Of a stretch of 64,000 nucleotides of DNA, positions 26,058 through 42,006 are shown piece after piece. The DNA is from Ecdyonurus torrentis (lineage: Eukaryota > Arthropoda > Insecta > Ephemeroptera > Heptageniidae): positions 40,204,014 to 40,268,013 of the forward strand of contig OX439131.1 in assembly GCA_949318235.1 (NCBI GenBank), in the 5' to 3' direction. Below the pieces are notes generated by a model that saw nothing but the letters and a program-made list of their open reading frames with translations, ran no database searches and was not told where the DNA came from. Positions within the stretch are counted from its first letter, which is position 1. Every line of letters starts with the position of its first letter. The translations under genes were made by a program, and so were the position numbers.

Positions 26058-28565
26058 TTAAAACAGGCTAACGGCCACAACAATTGCAAATTATTATGAT
26101 GCACTTTTGTTGTGTTGACGTATAGTGATTTTGTGGTATGCATTGATATAAGAATTGCAAAATACTTACACAACAAATTTTACCCATGAACAGTGCAACT
26201 TTTTCCGCCAACTCATACCTGGTCGCATCAGCAAAGTAGTGCAGTAATGAAAACCAACCTGCTTTTTGGCTATCTTTCATCATTCTATTGCCTATGTTCA
26301 CATTATAGCTGTGTGATGGTGTGCATTTTACTATCCTTTTCTTTTAATTTAGTATCAGATGACTGCAATTCCCCCCGCCCTCATAACACTGTATTGTGTA
26401 ATAAAATAATAATATAGGTAACTATCATAGAACAAGGGTGATGCTAAGTTTAACTTTTTATAGACAAGATAAATTGAAAGTAAAGTTATAACTTACCATT
26501 ACAACTCGCTCCAGTTTCTTACAACCCTGTGCATATGCTGTGTCTATATCTACACAATGCAGTCGAGCATCTTGTGGAGTGTCTCGGAAACAGTTGATGC
26601 ACAGCATGTTCTTCTGGGTATTGGAGAACATGATGAACAGCTCTCCGTGTGTAGTACACTTAACAACAAATCGCACCTCAGCAGATTTTATTTATATTTC
26701 AAACTATAGGAGCATGCAAACTGAAATAATAAAACAAAAACAAAAAATAAAATCATAAAAACAAAATTATAAAATAAAAAATTTACAGCATACAAAGAAT
26801 GTTAACAAAATAATATATAAACAATAATAATAATAAGAAAATGGATCTACTCTAAAATGAAAGAATTAGTTTGCATGTAAAACTTAATAGTGATTATGGT
26901 GATGATAATACTGTAATTATGATAACATAGCAATAAAGATAATTAAGTACAACATGCACTTTTAAAGTTGAAATTATAGATGTCTTTTGTTTTTTATTTT
27001 TATTATTATTATTTTTTTTTTTGTAAATTTGTATATTTTGCTAAGCAATTGAGACGTAATGTGGCTACTATACTCTTACCCTCCTCCTCTGTTCTTTTGC
27101 ACACTTTGACATGTGGATAACATCATGGGTTGAGAACATCTTTGCTCTGTGAGTATTGTCACGACAACCAGCACAAAGTGCTTGACCTATTTTAAAAAAA
27201 TGCAAAAAATATGCTTGAGGATATTAAATATACTGCATTGAAATATTTATTGTTATTTAAAATAAAATAATAATATCACTACCTATAGTAAATAAGCGTT
27301 TTTCTTTCTATTTCCTTCTCAATTTTTATTTGATTTTTGTATAATCAAAATTTTTGCATAAAAATAAGTCAAAATGGTACCTAATTACAATTATCAAAAT
27401 ACAAAAATTTGCTGTAATGTTTATTGAAAGAAAATTAATGTATCTTCCAAAATAAATTTAAATATTTTATAATTACAATTTAATTGCCATTATTAAAAAT
27501 TTGATAATAAGACAATATCAGTCTCATTAATTTTTGAACTCCTTCCTCTCCATACTAAATAATAATAACTTACCACAGGTGTGGCAGAAAAACATTGCAC
27601 TGCGATTCCGTTTATCACAGTTTGCACAAGGTGGATTCTCAGCATTGAACAAGTCAAGAAGTTGACGCAACAATATATCTGGTGGTGGAAGAGTATTTCC
27701 TTCTTTCAATGATGTTTGTTGCCTAAAAAACAGCACAATAATCTATACCTGATCTGTTGAAAGAATAAAGCCTACTGTTACCTGAACTAAATAGTAAAGG
27801 ATTGGTGCATTTTGTTTTAAAATAGGGTTCACATCTTATTCTTTTTCCCGGCACAAGAGTTTATGTAAATTTGCAAAATGGCTAGTTTAAGTGTGATAAC
27901 AGTTACATATTATTACATTATTTAATCCTGATAATAAAATGAATATGATTGTGATAATATATTTTACCATTCCAAAACCTGATGCTAAATTTACAATGCT
28001 GTTCTTATGAGAAAACCATGAGATGAATTTTTAATGGTAAAATAAATAATATTGTGAGATAAGATTTTGCATTATTGTCATCACAGAGACATCAAATAGC
28101 AATTTTCTCTATAAAAATAAATGGTAATGCAATATGAAGACAACGCAGAACAATTTTACGTCACAGTGCCTTAACTTTCTTATATTTTATGATTTCTTTC
28201 TACTTTTCATTATGCCTATATTATTATTTACTGAAGATTTAATACATTATGGTAAACACAATTTTGATTATTGCTAAAATTTTATTTTCTGATCAACAGT
28301 ATGTAGTATAGGAGTTGGGGGGTACGTACCCACAGAGCGGACACTGAATTTTTGTATCCTTTTCTCTGCCTGTAAGACATCGAGCACAAAACGAATGATA
28401 ACAGCTCATTAAACAAGGTTCATCATAATAATCATTACACACAAAACAGAGCAAGGGGTTTCGATGTTGACCCCCTTGTTGAGGCATCTGCATGTGTGTA
28501 GGGCCAGTTGGTTGTTGCATATGCCCTTCTCCTACTGTTCCGTGAGTGTTCTCCATTGCAGTCAT
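22549..28565 (-). CDS. RNF207: RNF207-like RING/B-box protein
   Basis: Human RNF207 is a RING-type protein implicated in cardiac action-potential duration and the ERG potassium channel. Nine exons join in frame to 1066 residues: 28565-28330, 27722-27574, 27186-27080, 26676-26497, 25763-25591, 25481-24722, 24282-24005, 23943-23861, 23783-22549. The RING (40-78) has all eight ligands: C40 C43 C55 H57 C60 C63 C75 C78. A zinc-binding segment with paired cysteines follows (about 98-150), then a B-box 2 (about 168-210, with NMLCINCFRD). After it come helical coiled-coil segments and conserved blocks such as FRAEFAHALEP and FDSIWEEQ. The last about 430 residues are Ser/Arg/Lys-rich and low complexity with an Ala tract, longer than the human tail (human about 634 residues in all). 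The start is provisional: ATG 28565 or 28556, and the exon stays open upstream to its acceptor at 28608, so an additional upstream coding exon is possible. Confidence 0.93.
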
Positions 28566-28918
28566 GTACAAGGTATTACCTCTGTTATCACTCACAGCAG
28601 CATATGCTCTGAAACACAAATATAGGAAAATGGAAAAATCAATGCAATGCAGGTTACACTCGTATTATAATAATAAATAATGGAGATTTTTTTTTTTTTT
28701 TTTTTGTATCGTTATTTATGATGATAAAGCTTTTGCAATACACATACAGTACATATCTACATAATGTTTAATGAAGTATCATATATTATGAGTAAAATAT
28801 AAAGAATAATAAATTGTGACCTCAATATAAAAGTTGCCTTGCATTATGCATCTTTAATATTAATACACGTACATTTGCCCCAGTGACCTTATTCAAGATA
28901 GGTCGTTTACCCCCATAA

Positions 28919-30698
28919 TGCCCTGTTCACATTGAGCTTTTTGTAATTGGAATTGCTAATTACTTTCACTTAAGAACGATTGGTGTTCACATTGAAACTG
29001 ATTTTTCACTTAAGAATTTTCTTAATTGGTTTCACTTAACAAATTTTTTTCTTAATTTTTTTCTTAAGTGAGTAATTAGAAGAATTTTTTTCAAAATTTG
29101 AATTTACGTAAGAATCAAACCCAAGTTGATTCTTAATTAATTTTTTTAGTCCAAATTTTTTCGAAAAATGCTTTTCAATAGATTTTAATATATTTTATTG
29201 ATAAATTAATAAATTTTATTAAATTTTTTATTATTCATTATATATAATTATAAATATTTTTTATAATTATTATATATTATTACTTTTTTTGTATTTTATT
29301 AATTTTATTTTAGGCCTTTCCAGTCAACTTGGTAAATTGCCTAAATATCCGTGAATATTAAAATATAAAAATTTCACCTTTAGGGGAAAATTGTAGTTAT
29401 GCTTTATCTGCATGAGCCCGTATACAGACAGAAGGCCCGCGGACAAAAGGCCCTACGACAAAAGACCCTACCTGTGTGCCGCTCGCCGATATGCTTTACC
29501 TGCGTGCACAGCCAGGGTTTTTTATCCGAGGGCCTTCTGACACATTCGCATGAGCCAGGCAACATAAGTATAGCTTATACATGGCTAGATTAACGTGCCA
29601 AAGACAATAATAGTAATTGTAACAAATATGAATATGAGAGGGGGGGGGGGGCAAATTTTGTAGTTTTAATTTAAATAAATAAATTTCTTATGTGAGCGCA
29701 GCATAGTCATTTACCTTGGTAATTCAACATGCCAAGCACAATGAGGTTAAAATAATTAAATTTCTGTAACTTAAACCCTTAATCAATATAAGGACGGGTT
29801 AGTTTTGTAAAGAAATATATAGGTTCTCATTTATGAGCGCCACAAAAAGAAATGGGAACCATTTAAAGCGACTGCTACGCTTAAATACGAGAAGTGTTCT
29901 GGGTGAACTACCCCTAATCTTGATAAAAGATGAAGTTACAGAATTTCAATTATGCTCATTGTGCTTAATTGGCATGTCAAGTTATACCCATATCCCATAT
30001 CATATAAACAACTTTGTTGTGATTGGATAAAAATATTCAACTTTCGGGGTACACTATACCCCTAATCTCAATGAGGGTTGAAGTTACAAAATTTTAATTA
30101 CCACCTATTGTCTTTGGCACGTTAAGATAACCAGAGGTAATTAAGTGACTTTCTTATGTTCAGAAACAAGATCGAACTTTAATTTTCGGGGTAAAAATTT
30201 GATTAGGGTTGAAGTTACAAAATTATAAAAAAAAAAGTTCATGAGTATTTATGCAATGTACGTACCAAATTTGAGTGGAAACCCCCCAAAACAAAAATAG
30301 TATTAAAATAATAATAATTCTAAAAATTCTAAAATAGTAATTAATATGAAAAATAAAAAATATTATAATATTCTGTTAAAAAAATTATTAATTTATCAAT
30401 TTCTTATCATAAAATCTATTGGAAACCCTTTTTCAAAAAATTTGCAATACCAAAAATCAATTAAGGATCAAGTTGGGTTTGATTCTTAATTGAATTGAAA
30501 TTAACAATAAAATTCTTCTAATTACCCACTTAAGAAAAAAATTTTGTTAAGTGAAAATGCTAATTGGAAAATTAAGAAAAAAAGTTCTTAAGTGAAAATG
30601 CTAATTGGAAAATTAGTAAATACTTAACAATCAAGAAATTTTCTTAAGTGAAAGTAATTAGCAATTCCAATTACAAAAAGCTCAATGTGAACAAGGCA
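28919..30698. mobile_element. 1.78-kb terminal-inverted-repeat element with TAA duplication
   Basis: The ends are long inverted repeats: TGCCCTGTTCACATTGAGC at the left and its reverse complement (T for one C) at the right. The similarity runs inward, with gaps, for roughly 300 bp per arm. TAA flanks both ends (28916-28918 and 30699-30701). The interior holds a second inverted repeat (AACGTGCCAAAGACAATA near 29591 and its complement near 30108) and a degenerate tandem GACAAAAGRCCCTAC motif (29450-29471). No transposase frame is visible, so it is nonautonomous. The TAA target fits a PIF/Harbinger-type element; inferred. Confidence 0.75.
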
Positions 30699-32082
30699 TA
30701 ACAAAAATTTATTTTCAATTCATACATACACATTTGCAAGATACGTACACGCCCCTTTTAATAAACAAAGCGAATTTGAATGAAAAATGTACATATAAAC
30801 ATAATCATATCAAGCTTGTGCATTTCTTACGCGATAAAAATTCATAATTGTATAAGGTGTTTTGTTTATCAAAGTTACAACTCCCCATTTCACCTTCTCT
30901 ACTTCAATGCAGATAATTTTTTTGCTCACCTTTTGTGATTTATCAACGCAGACGAGTTAGCGTTGTCAAAACTGAAGTTCTTAACTTAAAACTCGTTTTG
31001 GAAACTTAAAAAAAACATAACTGGAGAGATTATTAATAATTGCTGGTAGGCAAATAACCTACATGCCTCACAGAGTGTAATGTAAAGCTAATTTAATCTC
31101 TATTGATCGTAAATCTTGTAAAAAGCGACACCTCCCCAGTCCAGCTGGATCTGCAAAGCGCAGCAGATCCAGTCACAAGGCTTCCGCTTTAATTTTTTTG
31201 TTCCTGCAAAAAGGTAGACATCCGGGCAAATAATTTTGCAAATAATTTTACGTCAACTCTTTTACTATAGCAATTCCACCCCTTGATTTCTACTTCACGC
31301 CAAACACTAATGTTATAAAAATATTTATGCAAGAAAAGTTGTAAAAGTTTTAGTTGTATTAAATAAGTAGTTGTATAAAACCGTTTAGTATGCCTAATGT
31401 TCTGAAATAAATTGTTTGGATTTTAAATGCATTATCTAATTTGCAAATTTCCCTTCAACGATTTGTATAGCTTTTTATATAATCTCCAATATAATCCCAA
31501 CTCCCAACAATATGCAAAACATACTTTTTTTTTTTTTTAACCTAACTCAAGATATGAATGGACTTGATATGGTATGGGTAGACCGTAAAGTCATCACAGA
31601 AAGCTTCCTGAAAAACCCGGATATTAAGGGAACATAATTTTTATTCACTTCAATAATAACAATCAATTCATTTTATCAAATATTTATTTTTAGGAAAACA
31701 CAATAGAGGTTTCAAACCTCTACAAATTTTCACAATCAGAGGAACAGGACTAGAGTTTTTACCTATAAAAAAACTTTTATTGTGTGTGTATATACATATA
31801 CGGTCGCAAAATATTACCCACATAAACGTATGATAAAATTAAATAACGATAGCGCTGATCGTTACAATCTTTTTTCAAGAGCAAAGCATGATGCAAAAAT
31901 TTGTTATTCATACACAAAAATTAGTATACCAGAGTCTAAATTGAGAAGCATTGTATTATTTGCACTTCAAACATCTTTTAAATTTCGAAATCTTATTTAC
32001 TCCACACTCAATATATTATCGTAGTTTAGTATAGCTGTAAATATGGAATCTAGGCTGTCCCAATATACGATATATTATAAGA

Positions 32083-32197
32083 AAGCATCAGATGGAAAAG
32101 CAGACATTCAACATTTGCTGCATCGGTCACCTCTGCTTAGTATGACAAAATGACACTTACAACATTTGATAAATGTCTGCTTGTGCATCTGACGCTT
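32083..32197. mobile_element. Small palindromic MITE, about 115 bp
   Basis: The left arm AAGCATCAGATG...AAGCAGACATT is matched in inverted form by AATGTCTGCTT...CATCTGACGCTT. No coding capacity is seen and the target duplication is unclear. Confidence 0.55.
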
Positions 32198-34223
32198 ACA
32201 TGTACATCGTAAACTTGGGTTATGTTGATTGAGTATAAACTTATTCATAAATTATACCCCCCCCCCCTTTTATGTACCTCAAACTAATTTTGTTTTCTTT
32301 GATGTATTATGCAATTTATTTTACAGTAATAATAGCAATTAGCATAATTTTTTATTGCATATTCCAAAAAAGAGCTTGACATTTCATTAATGAGATATTT
32401 TCAAAGTTTATAATAAAGTCAACAATTTAAAAATATGAATAAAAAATTGAAACGATATATTTTGCAATTCATATATTGACATGCAACCATACTGTAAGCC
32501 TTAGTTAGGAAGTTTTATCTCCTCTTACATGTGGAAACACTTTAAAATAGAATTTAAAATACTTCCAGAGCTCAAAATATATTTATGTATGTATAATAAA
32601 TTGTTAACAACCCATTTTTTTTTTTTTTATTATATATATATTTTTTTTAGAATACTCTTAAGCTTTAAACAAATTTATGCAAGGACATAATAATAAAATT
32701 ATGCTGTACATGCTTTGCAATTAACAATACAAAAGTTAACTTTAAAATGTAATTTAAAAAAATCATATTGAAACATTTTTTTTGTACATACGACAGAAAT
32801 AAGTAATTGTAAATCAGAAAAATTAGTTGACTTATTTTAAAAAGAAGAGAAATAATAATATACATACATGAGAAAAGATTAAAACTAAACAAAATCAGTC
32901 TCCATTAAATGTACAAAATTATTCGGTCCCTATTGTTATATGTTTTTCCCTATTCAAAGATGAAATCCTAAATATATATGACCATGATGTACGTGTTTCA
33001 GGATAAATTATAAGTATAAAGTGCAAGATACGAGTTCAATAAAAAAGCTATAAAGTTCTGGATATAGGTATCCTACAACTTATTCATACTTCATACTTTT
33101 CACTATGCCAATACTTGTTTTTTTCTTGTCTATTGTTTACGCAAATGTATAGCATATTAACCTGAATTTGAAATAGATAACAAAAGTAGTTAAAGTAATA
33201 TGTTAAGTACATTTTATGGAATATTACAATCATCATTGTAGTATGGAATTTACAATTAATATCTTGTATCATATCTGAAATCGACTTCTTTTAAGCAGTA
33301 AAATGATAAACAATTACATTTATGGACAGCAAAACTACAAAATGGGTTACATTTATGATAGCTCCAATACGTTGCCAGGGAGTCATAATACTAATATTAC
33401 AATGGTATTCGTAATGGTGCAGGTATACAATGCACATTCAATTAAAATTTTTATATCAATAGCTGTGACAAATACAGTTCAATTTTCTTTTTTAAATTTT
33501 AACAGTTACTAATTTAAGTTTCACATTTTAGCAAAAAATAAATAAAATTAAATATCTTAACAGGCACATCATTCTCTCATATAAATTAATAAAAGTATCA
33601 TTTACACTACTGCACCACTTAAATGGTAAAAAGTAATGAAATAGTTTATGTTATTCACATTTTTACCACAAGCATATAGTGCAGTATTACAAATAAAAAT
33701 AATTTATATCAAGTATACCAGAATAAAATTTTTACCCATATATTCAAATAACACTGGGAGCTACTTCTTTTTTTTTTTTAGATTGACTAAAATGCCAAAT
33801 ACTACTTATTAATAATTGCATTGCAAATATTTTCAGTGATAACAAAAACCACATTTAAAATGTAGCATTAGGAAAATTTTATATATTTTTTTTAGTAAAA
33901 TTTCAACATTTAAAAACCTGGTGATAACTTGAATATTTATTAAGGACTATTCACACCATGGAAATTTTTCCCACATGGAAATAGCATTAACTTTTTACAG
34001 ACTACATTTAATGTGCTTGCAGAAACAATTTCTTTTGAATACTCTCAGATTCAGAAATTGTAAGTAAAATTAAGGAGGGGGAGTACCAGAGATGGTGACA
34101 CTGTATTTATTATTATTATTATTTTTTTAAATTTTTTTTTAGAAAAGATAACTGGATTACAAGTTTAACATACCAACTTGCTTCAATGTTAAAGCTGGGA
34201 TTAATTTTGAGACGATCCAAGCC

Positions 34224-34235
34224 TGACGTCACGTG
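34224..34235. promoter_or_regulatory. Composite CRE and E-box, TGACGTCACGTG
   Basis: A perfect cAMP-response-type palindrome TGACGTCA overlaps a CACGTG E-box by two bases. It lies between the PDE6D stop and the RNF207 coding region and could belong to an RNF207 promoter, about 5.7 kb upstream of its first identified exon. Function is not shown. Confidence 0.3.
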
Positions 34236-34452
34236 ATCATAACAAACCACCGAAGCACACCGAAGATAAGTAGCTTGAATTTTATGTTTTTTTTTTATGT
34301 TTTTTTTTATGTTTTTTTTTTAATGATCTGGTCACAATTTTGGAGATGATCAACAACAAAAAAAAGCAATTATTATCCTTATCTTTGACTTTCGAGTATT
34401 TGTTGCTGACCAGCTCTTTCCTGTTTAGTGGGCAGTTCTTGGGTGCTTATGC

Positions 34453-34616
34453 AAAGGTACAAAACAATAACAAAAGTTCCAGAAAAAGAAACCGGATGGT
34501 ATAAAAATTGTGGTAAGCATCTCAGGACTGCACTGACAGGACTTATTTTGTTCCCACTTTTACCACCACATGGTTTACGTTTTTGTCACTTTCTTTTCCG
34601 GGTTTTGTACCTTTAC
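34453..34616. mobile_element. Weak inverted-repeat element
   Basis: The ends AAAGGTACAAAAC and GTTTTGTACCTTT are perfect inverted repeats about 160 bp apart, and partial similarity continues inward. It may be a degraded MITE; low confidence because the interior pairs poorly. Confidence 0.4.
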
Positions 34617-34905
34617 ATAGGTTATGGATTACTTATTTTCCTATGTATCTTGCCAATCTAAAAATACTGTGCTACTATCTACAGTACTCCATCTCATTAA
34701 ATAGTAAGTATGCACATCCCATGTGAATCAAAACACTGACAGTTTAAATAGTCCATTTTATGTCTGTAGAATGTTTTTTTTTTTATGGTCTGAACTGTTT
34801 CATATAATACACAGTAAACTAGAGACCAAGATAATCATCATTTTAAAACAACTACTGGTCTAGTTAAGTTCATGTTCATATTTGTGCACTGTATGTGAAG
34901 TTCAC

Positions 34906-38402
<3,497 letters not shown>

Positions 38403-38718
38403 AATTTTAGGATTGATATTACAACAAAACTGGATGTATAAATTACAAAATTACACTAATTTTGAAGTTAATTTAGACAGTATCCTAAGAACATGTTGTT
38501 CCATCAAAAAAGTCCACAACAAAACTAGTGGCGCTTTAAAAATGCTGTGGCTAAAAGATGAACTATTAATACTTGTGGCGCAATATTTTTTGAACCGCTT
38601 TTCTCGCCTTTCACCTCGTCAGGTTCGTCTCGTCAGATTTCGCATACGCAATTTAACAAACATTTTATGTATTTAAAGAAAAGATAATGCTAGAAAATGC
38701 ACTGTGTGCTTATAAATA

Positions 38719-38903
<185 letters not shown>

Positions 38904-39236
38904 AATATATATATTATATCATCATTTCGATCTATATCAAATTGCATGACAGAATTTTTATTTTGTTTTGCGTTTGTAGATCAATACTAAAACTAACCTG
39001 AAATGAAGTGTTATTTAGAGTTATTGGAATGTAAAGCCTAAAGACGTTACTTTTTTTTTTTCCTTTAGTTTTTTTCTTTTTTTATTACAGCACAGTCTTG
39101 ATCGATCATTTTACTTACAATTTTCAAAAAAACTAATGTAATGTCATCAAAGAGAGATACGAGAGCCTAGTCAACAAAGATATTCAAATGTTACATAACG
39201 TATACATATGTATACTCTCTCTCTCTCTCTTTCTAA

Positions 39237-39319
39237 AGGTGCATTCACATATATTCTTAAATTTGTTGTAACTTTGCTGCGCAAAGTTGTAACGAATTTA
39301 AGAATATGTAAATGCACCT
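39237..39319. mobile_element. Tiny palindromic MITE with TAA duplication, 83 bp
   Basis: The inverted ends AGGTGCATTCACATAT and ATATGTAAATGCACCT are flanked by TAA on both sides (39234-39236 and 39320-39322). The two arms meet at the centre TTGCTGCGCAA. The TAA target and AGG terminus resemble family A; a PIF/Harbinger-like origin is inferred. Confidence 0.7.
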
Positions 39320-41490
39320 TAATAATTACCGCAAATAACTTAATTAATGAAAAATTCGGTTTTTGTATAGAAAGTGTTATAGATCAATGAGGCAAGCGCC
39401 CCCCCCCCCCCCAAAAAAAAAAAGGAGTTAATTTTATATTATATGTTTCATAATATTGTATAAGAGGACATGATCGATATTAATACACAAAAATAATTTT
39501 CTAATTTTTTAGTTCGATAATATGTATTTTTAGTTTTAATTCATTTTAGAAAATCGAAAAATGACACTACGCTTGGTAACTCATGCATCATGCACATATG
39601 TGAGCAAATGAGCATAGCAAAAAAGTTACCGACCGTGACGTCATTTCGCGATATTAAAAAAATAATTAAATTTAGTATTGAATTAAAAAATTAGAATTTC
39701 GCATATATTCAAATCGATTTATAGAGGACGATGCCCTCTCTTTTATGCAATACTATAATATAATATTTTTTTTTTTTTAGTCTTCCTAGTTTCTATTTTT
39801 TTTTTTTAATTTCGGACGATTTTTCCTGAAAAATTAATTATTGCTGGAATAGTTATTTTTATTGATGTAAGATTTTTATTGTCTGTATTAGTTTTAACAA
39901 TAACTGTATTGTATTTGCTCCATCACATTTTATTTAAGCTTAAACCGGAGAAAAAAAATATTGTGCTGTATAAGTAGATTAAATAAATAATAATAATAAA
40001 ATCCAACCAACCAAACTCAAATTATAGCAAAAAAAAAAAAACAAAACAAAAAAAAAACTTAAATTAAAACTTTGTCTTTATACCATGTTCTTAATTTAAC
40101 AACATTTAATTTGTTCACTAAAATCAGCAATTTTTGATTCTGTCCTCAGAATGCATTGAAAAATAAAAATAGCCTCACAGTTAATAAAAGAAAAAATATG
40201 TTATAAAAACACATTGGTCTGTATATAGAAGCTGTATATAATGGACTGTGCTATATATTAGAATACAAATAATTTAATTATATATTTATCTTTGCTTAAA
40301 ATGACACAAATATAATATGAGCATGTAGTAAAAAAAAAAAAAAAAAAACATTTCAATATTTTTTCATCATTAAATATTTAAGAGATTTAAGCGATAACAT
40401 ACATGTAGTTAAAAGTAAATAACAAAAGACAATACGCCATTTATACACGAGTAACCACAGCTCAGTTTATTATCAGGTTAAAGTTGACACGGACTTTTAT
40501 TTTATTCTTCTCAAGTAGAACAGTTTTTTTTTTTTTTCAAAATTGACATGTATCCCAAACATAAAATTGGAATCCAAAATTCAGGTAATATTCAATATTT
40601 AATTAATTATATATAAATTATCTACTATGGAAAGTTCATGTACCTGTTTTTTTAAAGTTGATTTCTATCGCACGTGCCAGTATCATATCTAATTTTTATA
40701 TTTTGAGAAAAAAGTTTTTAACTTTATTATTTCAATAACTTTAAAAAATTATAATTAATTATATTATGACTATTAATTATGACTCACGCATATTATGGTC
40801 ATTTAAAATTTTCAAATTTTAATATATAATAATATGATAATATATTTCTATGCATGCTAATCATATTTATTAATATTTCAATACTATTGACGATATCTGA
40901 AATTCTTAAAAATAAAGTCAATTTAGCTTAAATACTAAAATATTCACTAAATGATAAAATAAATTACACTACTATTTCGGCATAAAAACGTATAAGAATT
41001 ATTAAAAATGAATTTCAACTTTTAAAACCTTAAAATGATTAATAATTCCAAGTTTTTTTTTTTTTTTTTTTTTTAATTTCTTATTATTTTGCATTTTATA
41101 GACAAAATAGTTAACGATGGACATGCATATACTCACTTACGCAAAAGATGGCTGGTATAATTATTTTAAAAAAATTGACAAAAAAATTGCAATTGAATAA
41201 AACATTTTATTAAACCTCGTATATTTTTGAATAATATAACTTCATACTTGCATACTTCATACTAGTCATCCTGCATATGCGTGGCAGTCAAAACGCATAA
41301 AAGGTATAGGCACATATAAAATATGCCATAAAATATATAGTATAACATTAGGTTTATATTTTTAGAATTAAGTTGTTCATCTCCTTAAAAAATATAGAAA
41401 TGAAAAGTAAAACATTTTGCAATAAAAATTTATAAGGACATGGAAATTATAGGAAACATTAAAAGTCATACGGCAAATACGGTAATAATA

Positions 41491-41654
41491 TTGACTAATA
41501 AAGGTACAACTGTTTTGAGGCTGACTATAAGCGATTTCACTCACATCCGCTTCCGTTTCGACGTACTGCGCATGCGTAGTAAGGAGAAACAGAAGCGGAT
41601 GTGACTGAAATCGTATATGGTCGTCCTATAAACAGTTGTTGCTTTATCAGTCAA
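41491..41654. mobile_element. Palindromic MITE, family B (copy 1), about 164 bp
   Basis: The ends are TTGACTAATAAAGG and the inverted CTTTATCAGTCAA. The inner arms hold ACATCCGCTTCCGTTTC and its complement around a GCGCATGCG-like centre. No coding capacity is seen. Further copies are at 41699-41862 and 53440-53850. Confidence 0.85.
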
Positions 41655-41698
41655 TGCACTCGTGAAAGACTGTTTGCATAGATTACCGCGTCATTATA

Positions 41699-41862
41699 TT
41701 GACTAGTAAAGGAACAACGGTTTTGGGGCTGAGTATATGCAATTTTGGTTACATCCGCTTCCGTTTCCACTTACTACGCATGCGCAGTAAGTCGAAATGG
41801 AAGCGGATGTGAGCGAAATCGCTTATAGTCGGCTTCAAACCAGTTGTTCCTTTATCAGTCAA
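41699..41862. mobile_element. Palindromic MITE, family B (copy 2), about 164 bp
   Basis: Same family and nearly the same length as copy 1, from which it is separated by about 44 bp. The ends are TTGACTAGTAAAGGAACAAC and GTTGTTCCTTTATCAGTCAA. It lies only about 145 bp upstream of the first identified DEG/ENaC exon. Confidence 0.85.
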
Positions 41863-42006
41863 TACAGAATATTTCAAAACTCTATGTATGTTGTATTTAA
41901 TTTGTTATATTTTATTTGCATTGCATAATATATAAATATTAAAATATTATATAAGAATAAATAATACTTATGCACTGCATGAATTAATTTTTATTTTGGT
42001 AAACAG

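Larger units (their letters stand above)
28609..34905. other. Spacer upstream of RNF207; dominated by repeats
   Basis: No coding exon is recognised. It should hold the RNF207 promoter and any 5'UTR exon, plus the PDE6D 3'UTR at its right end. Separately annotated are a 1.78-kb inverted-repeat element (28919-30698), MITEs at 32083-32197 and about 34453-34616, and a CRE/E-box composite at 34224-34235. Confidence 0.5.

Noticed and set aside
26068..26301. Possible extra RNF207 exon between 26497 and 25763
   Set aside because: The flanking exons already join in phase, giving VVM-SVCELQG in agreement with human RNF207, and this stretch resembles nothing in the family.
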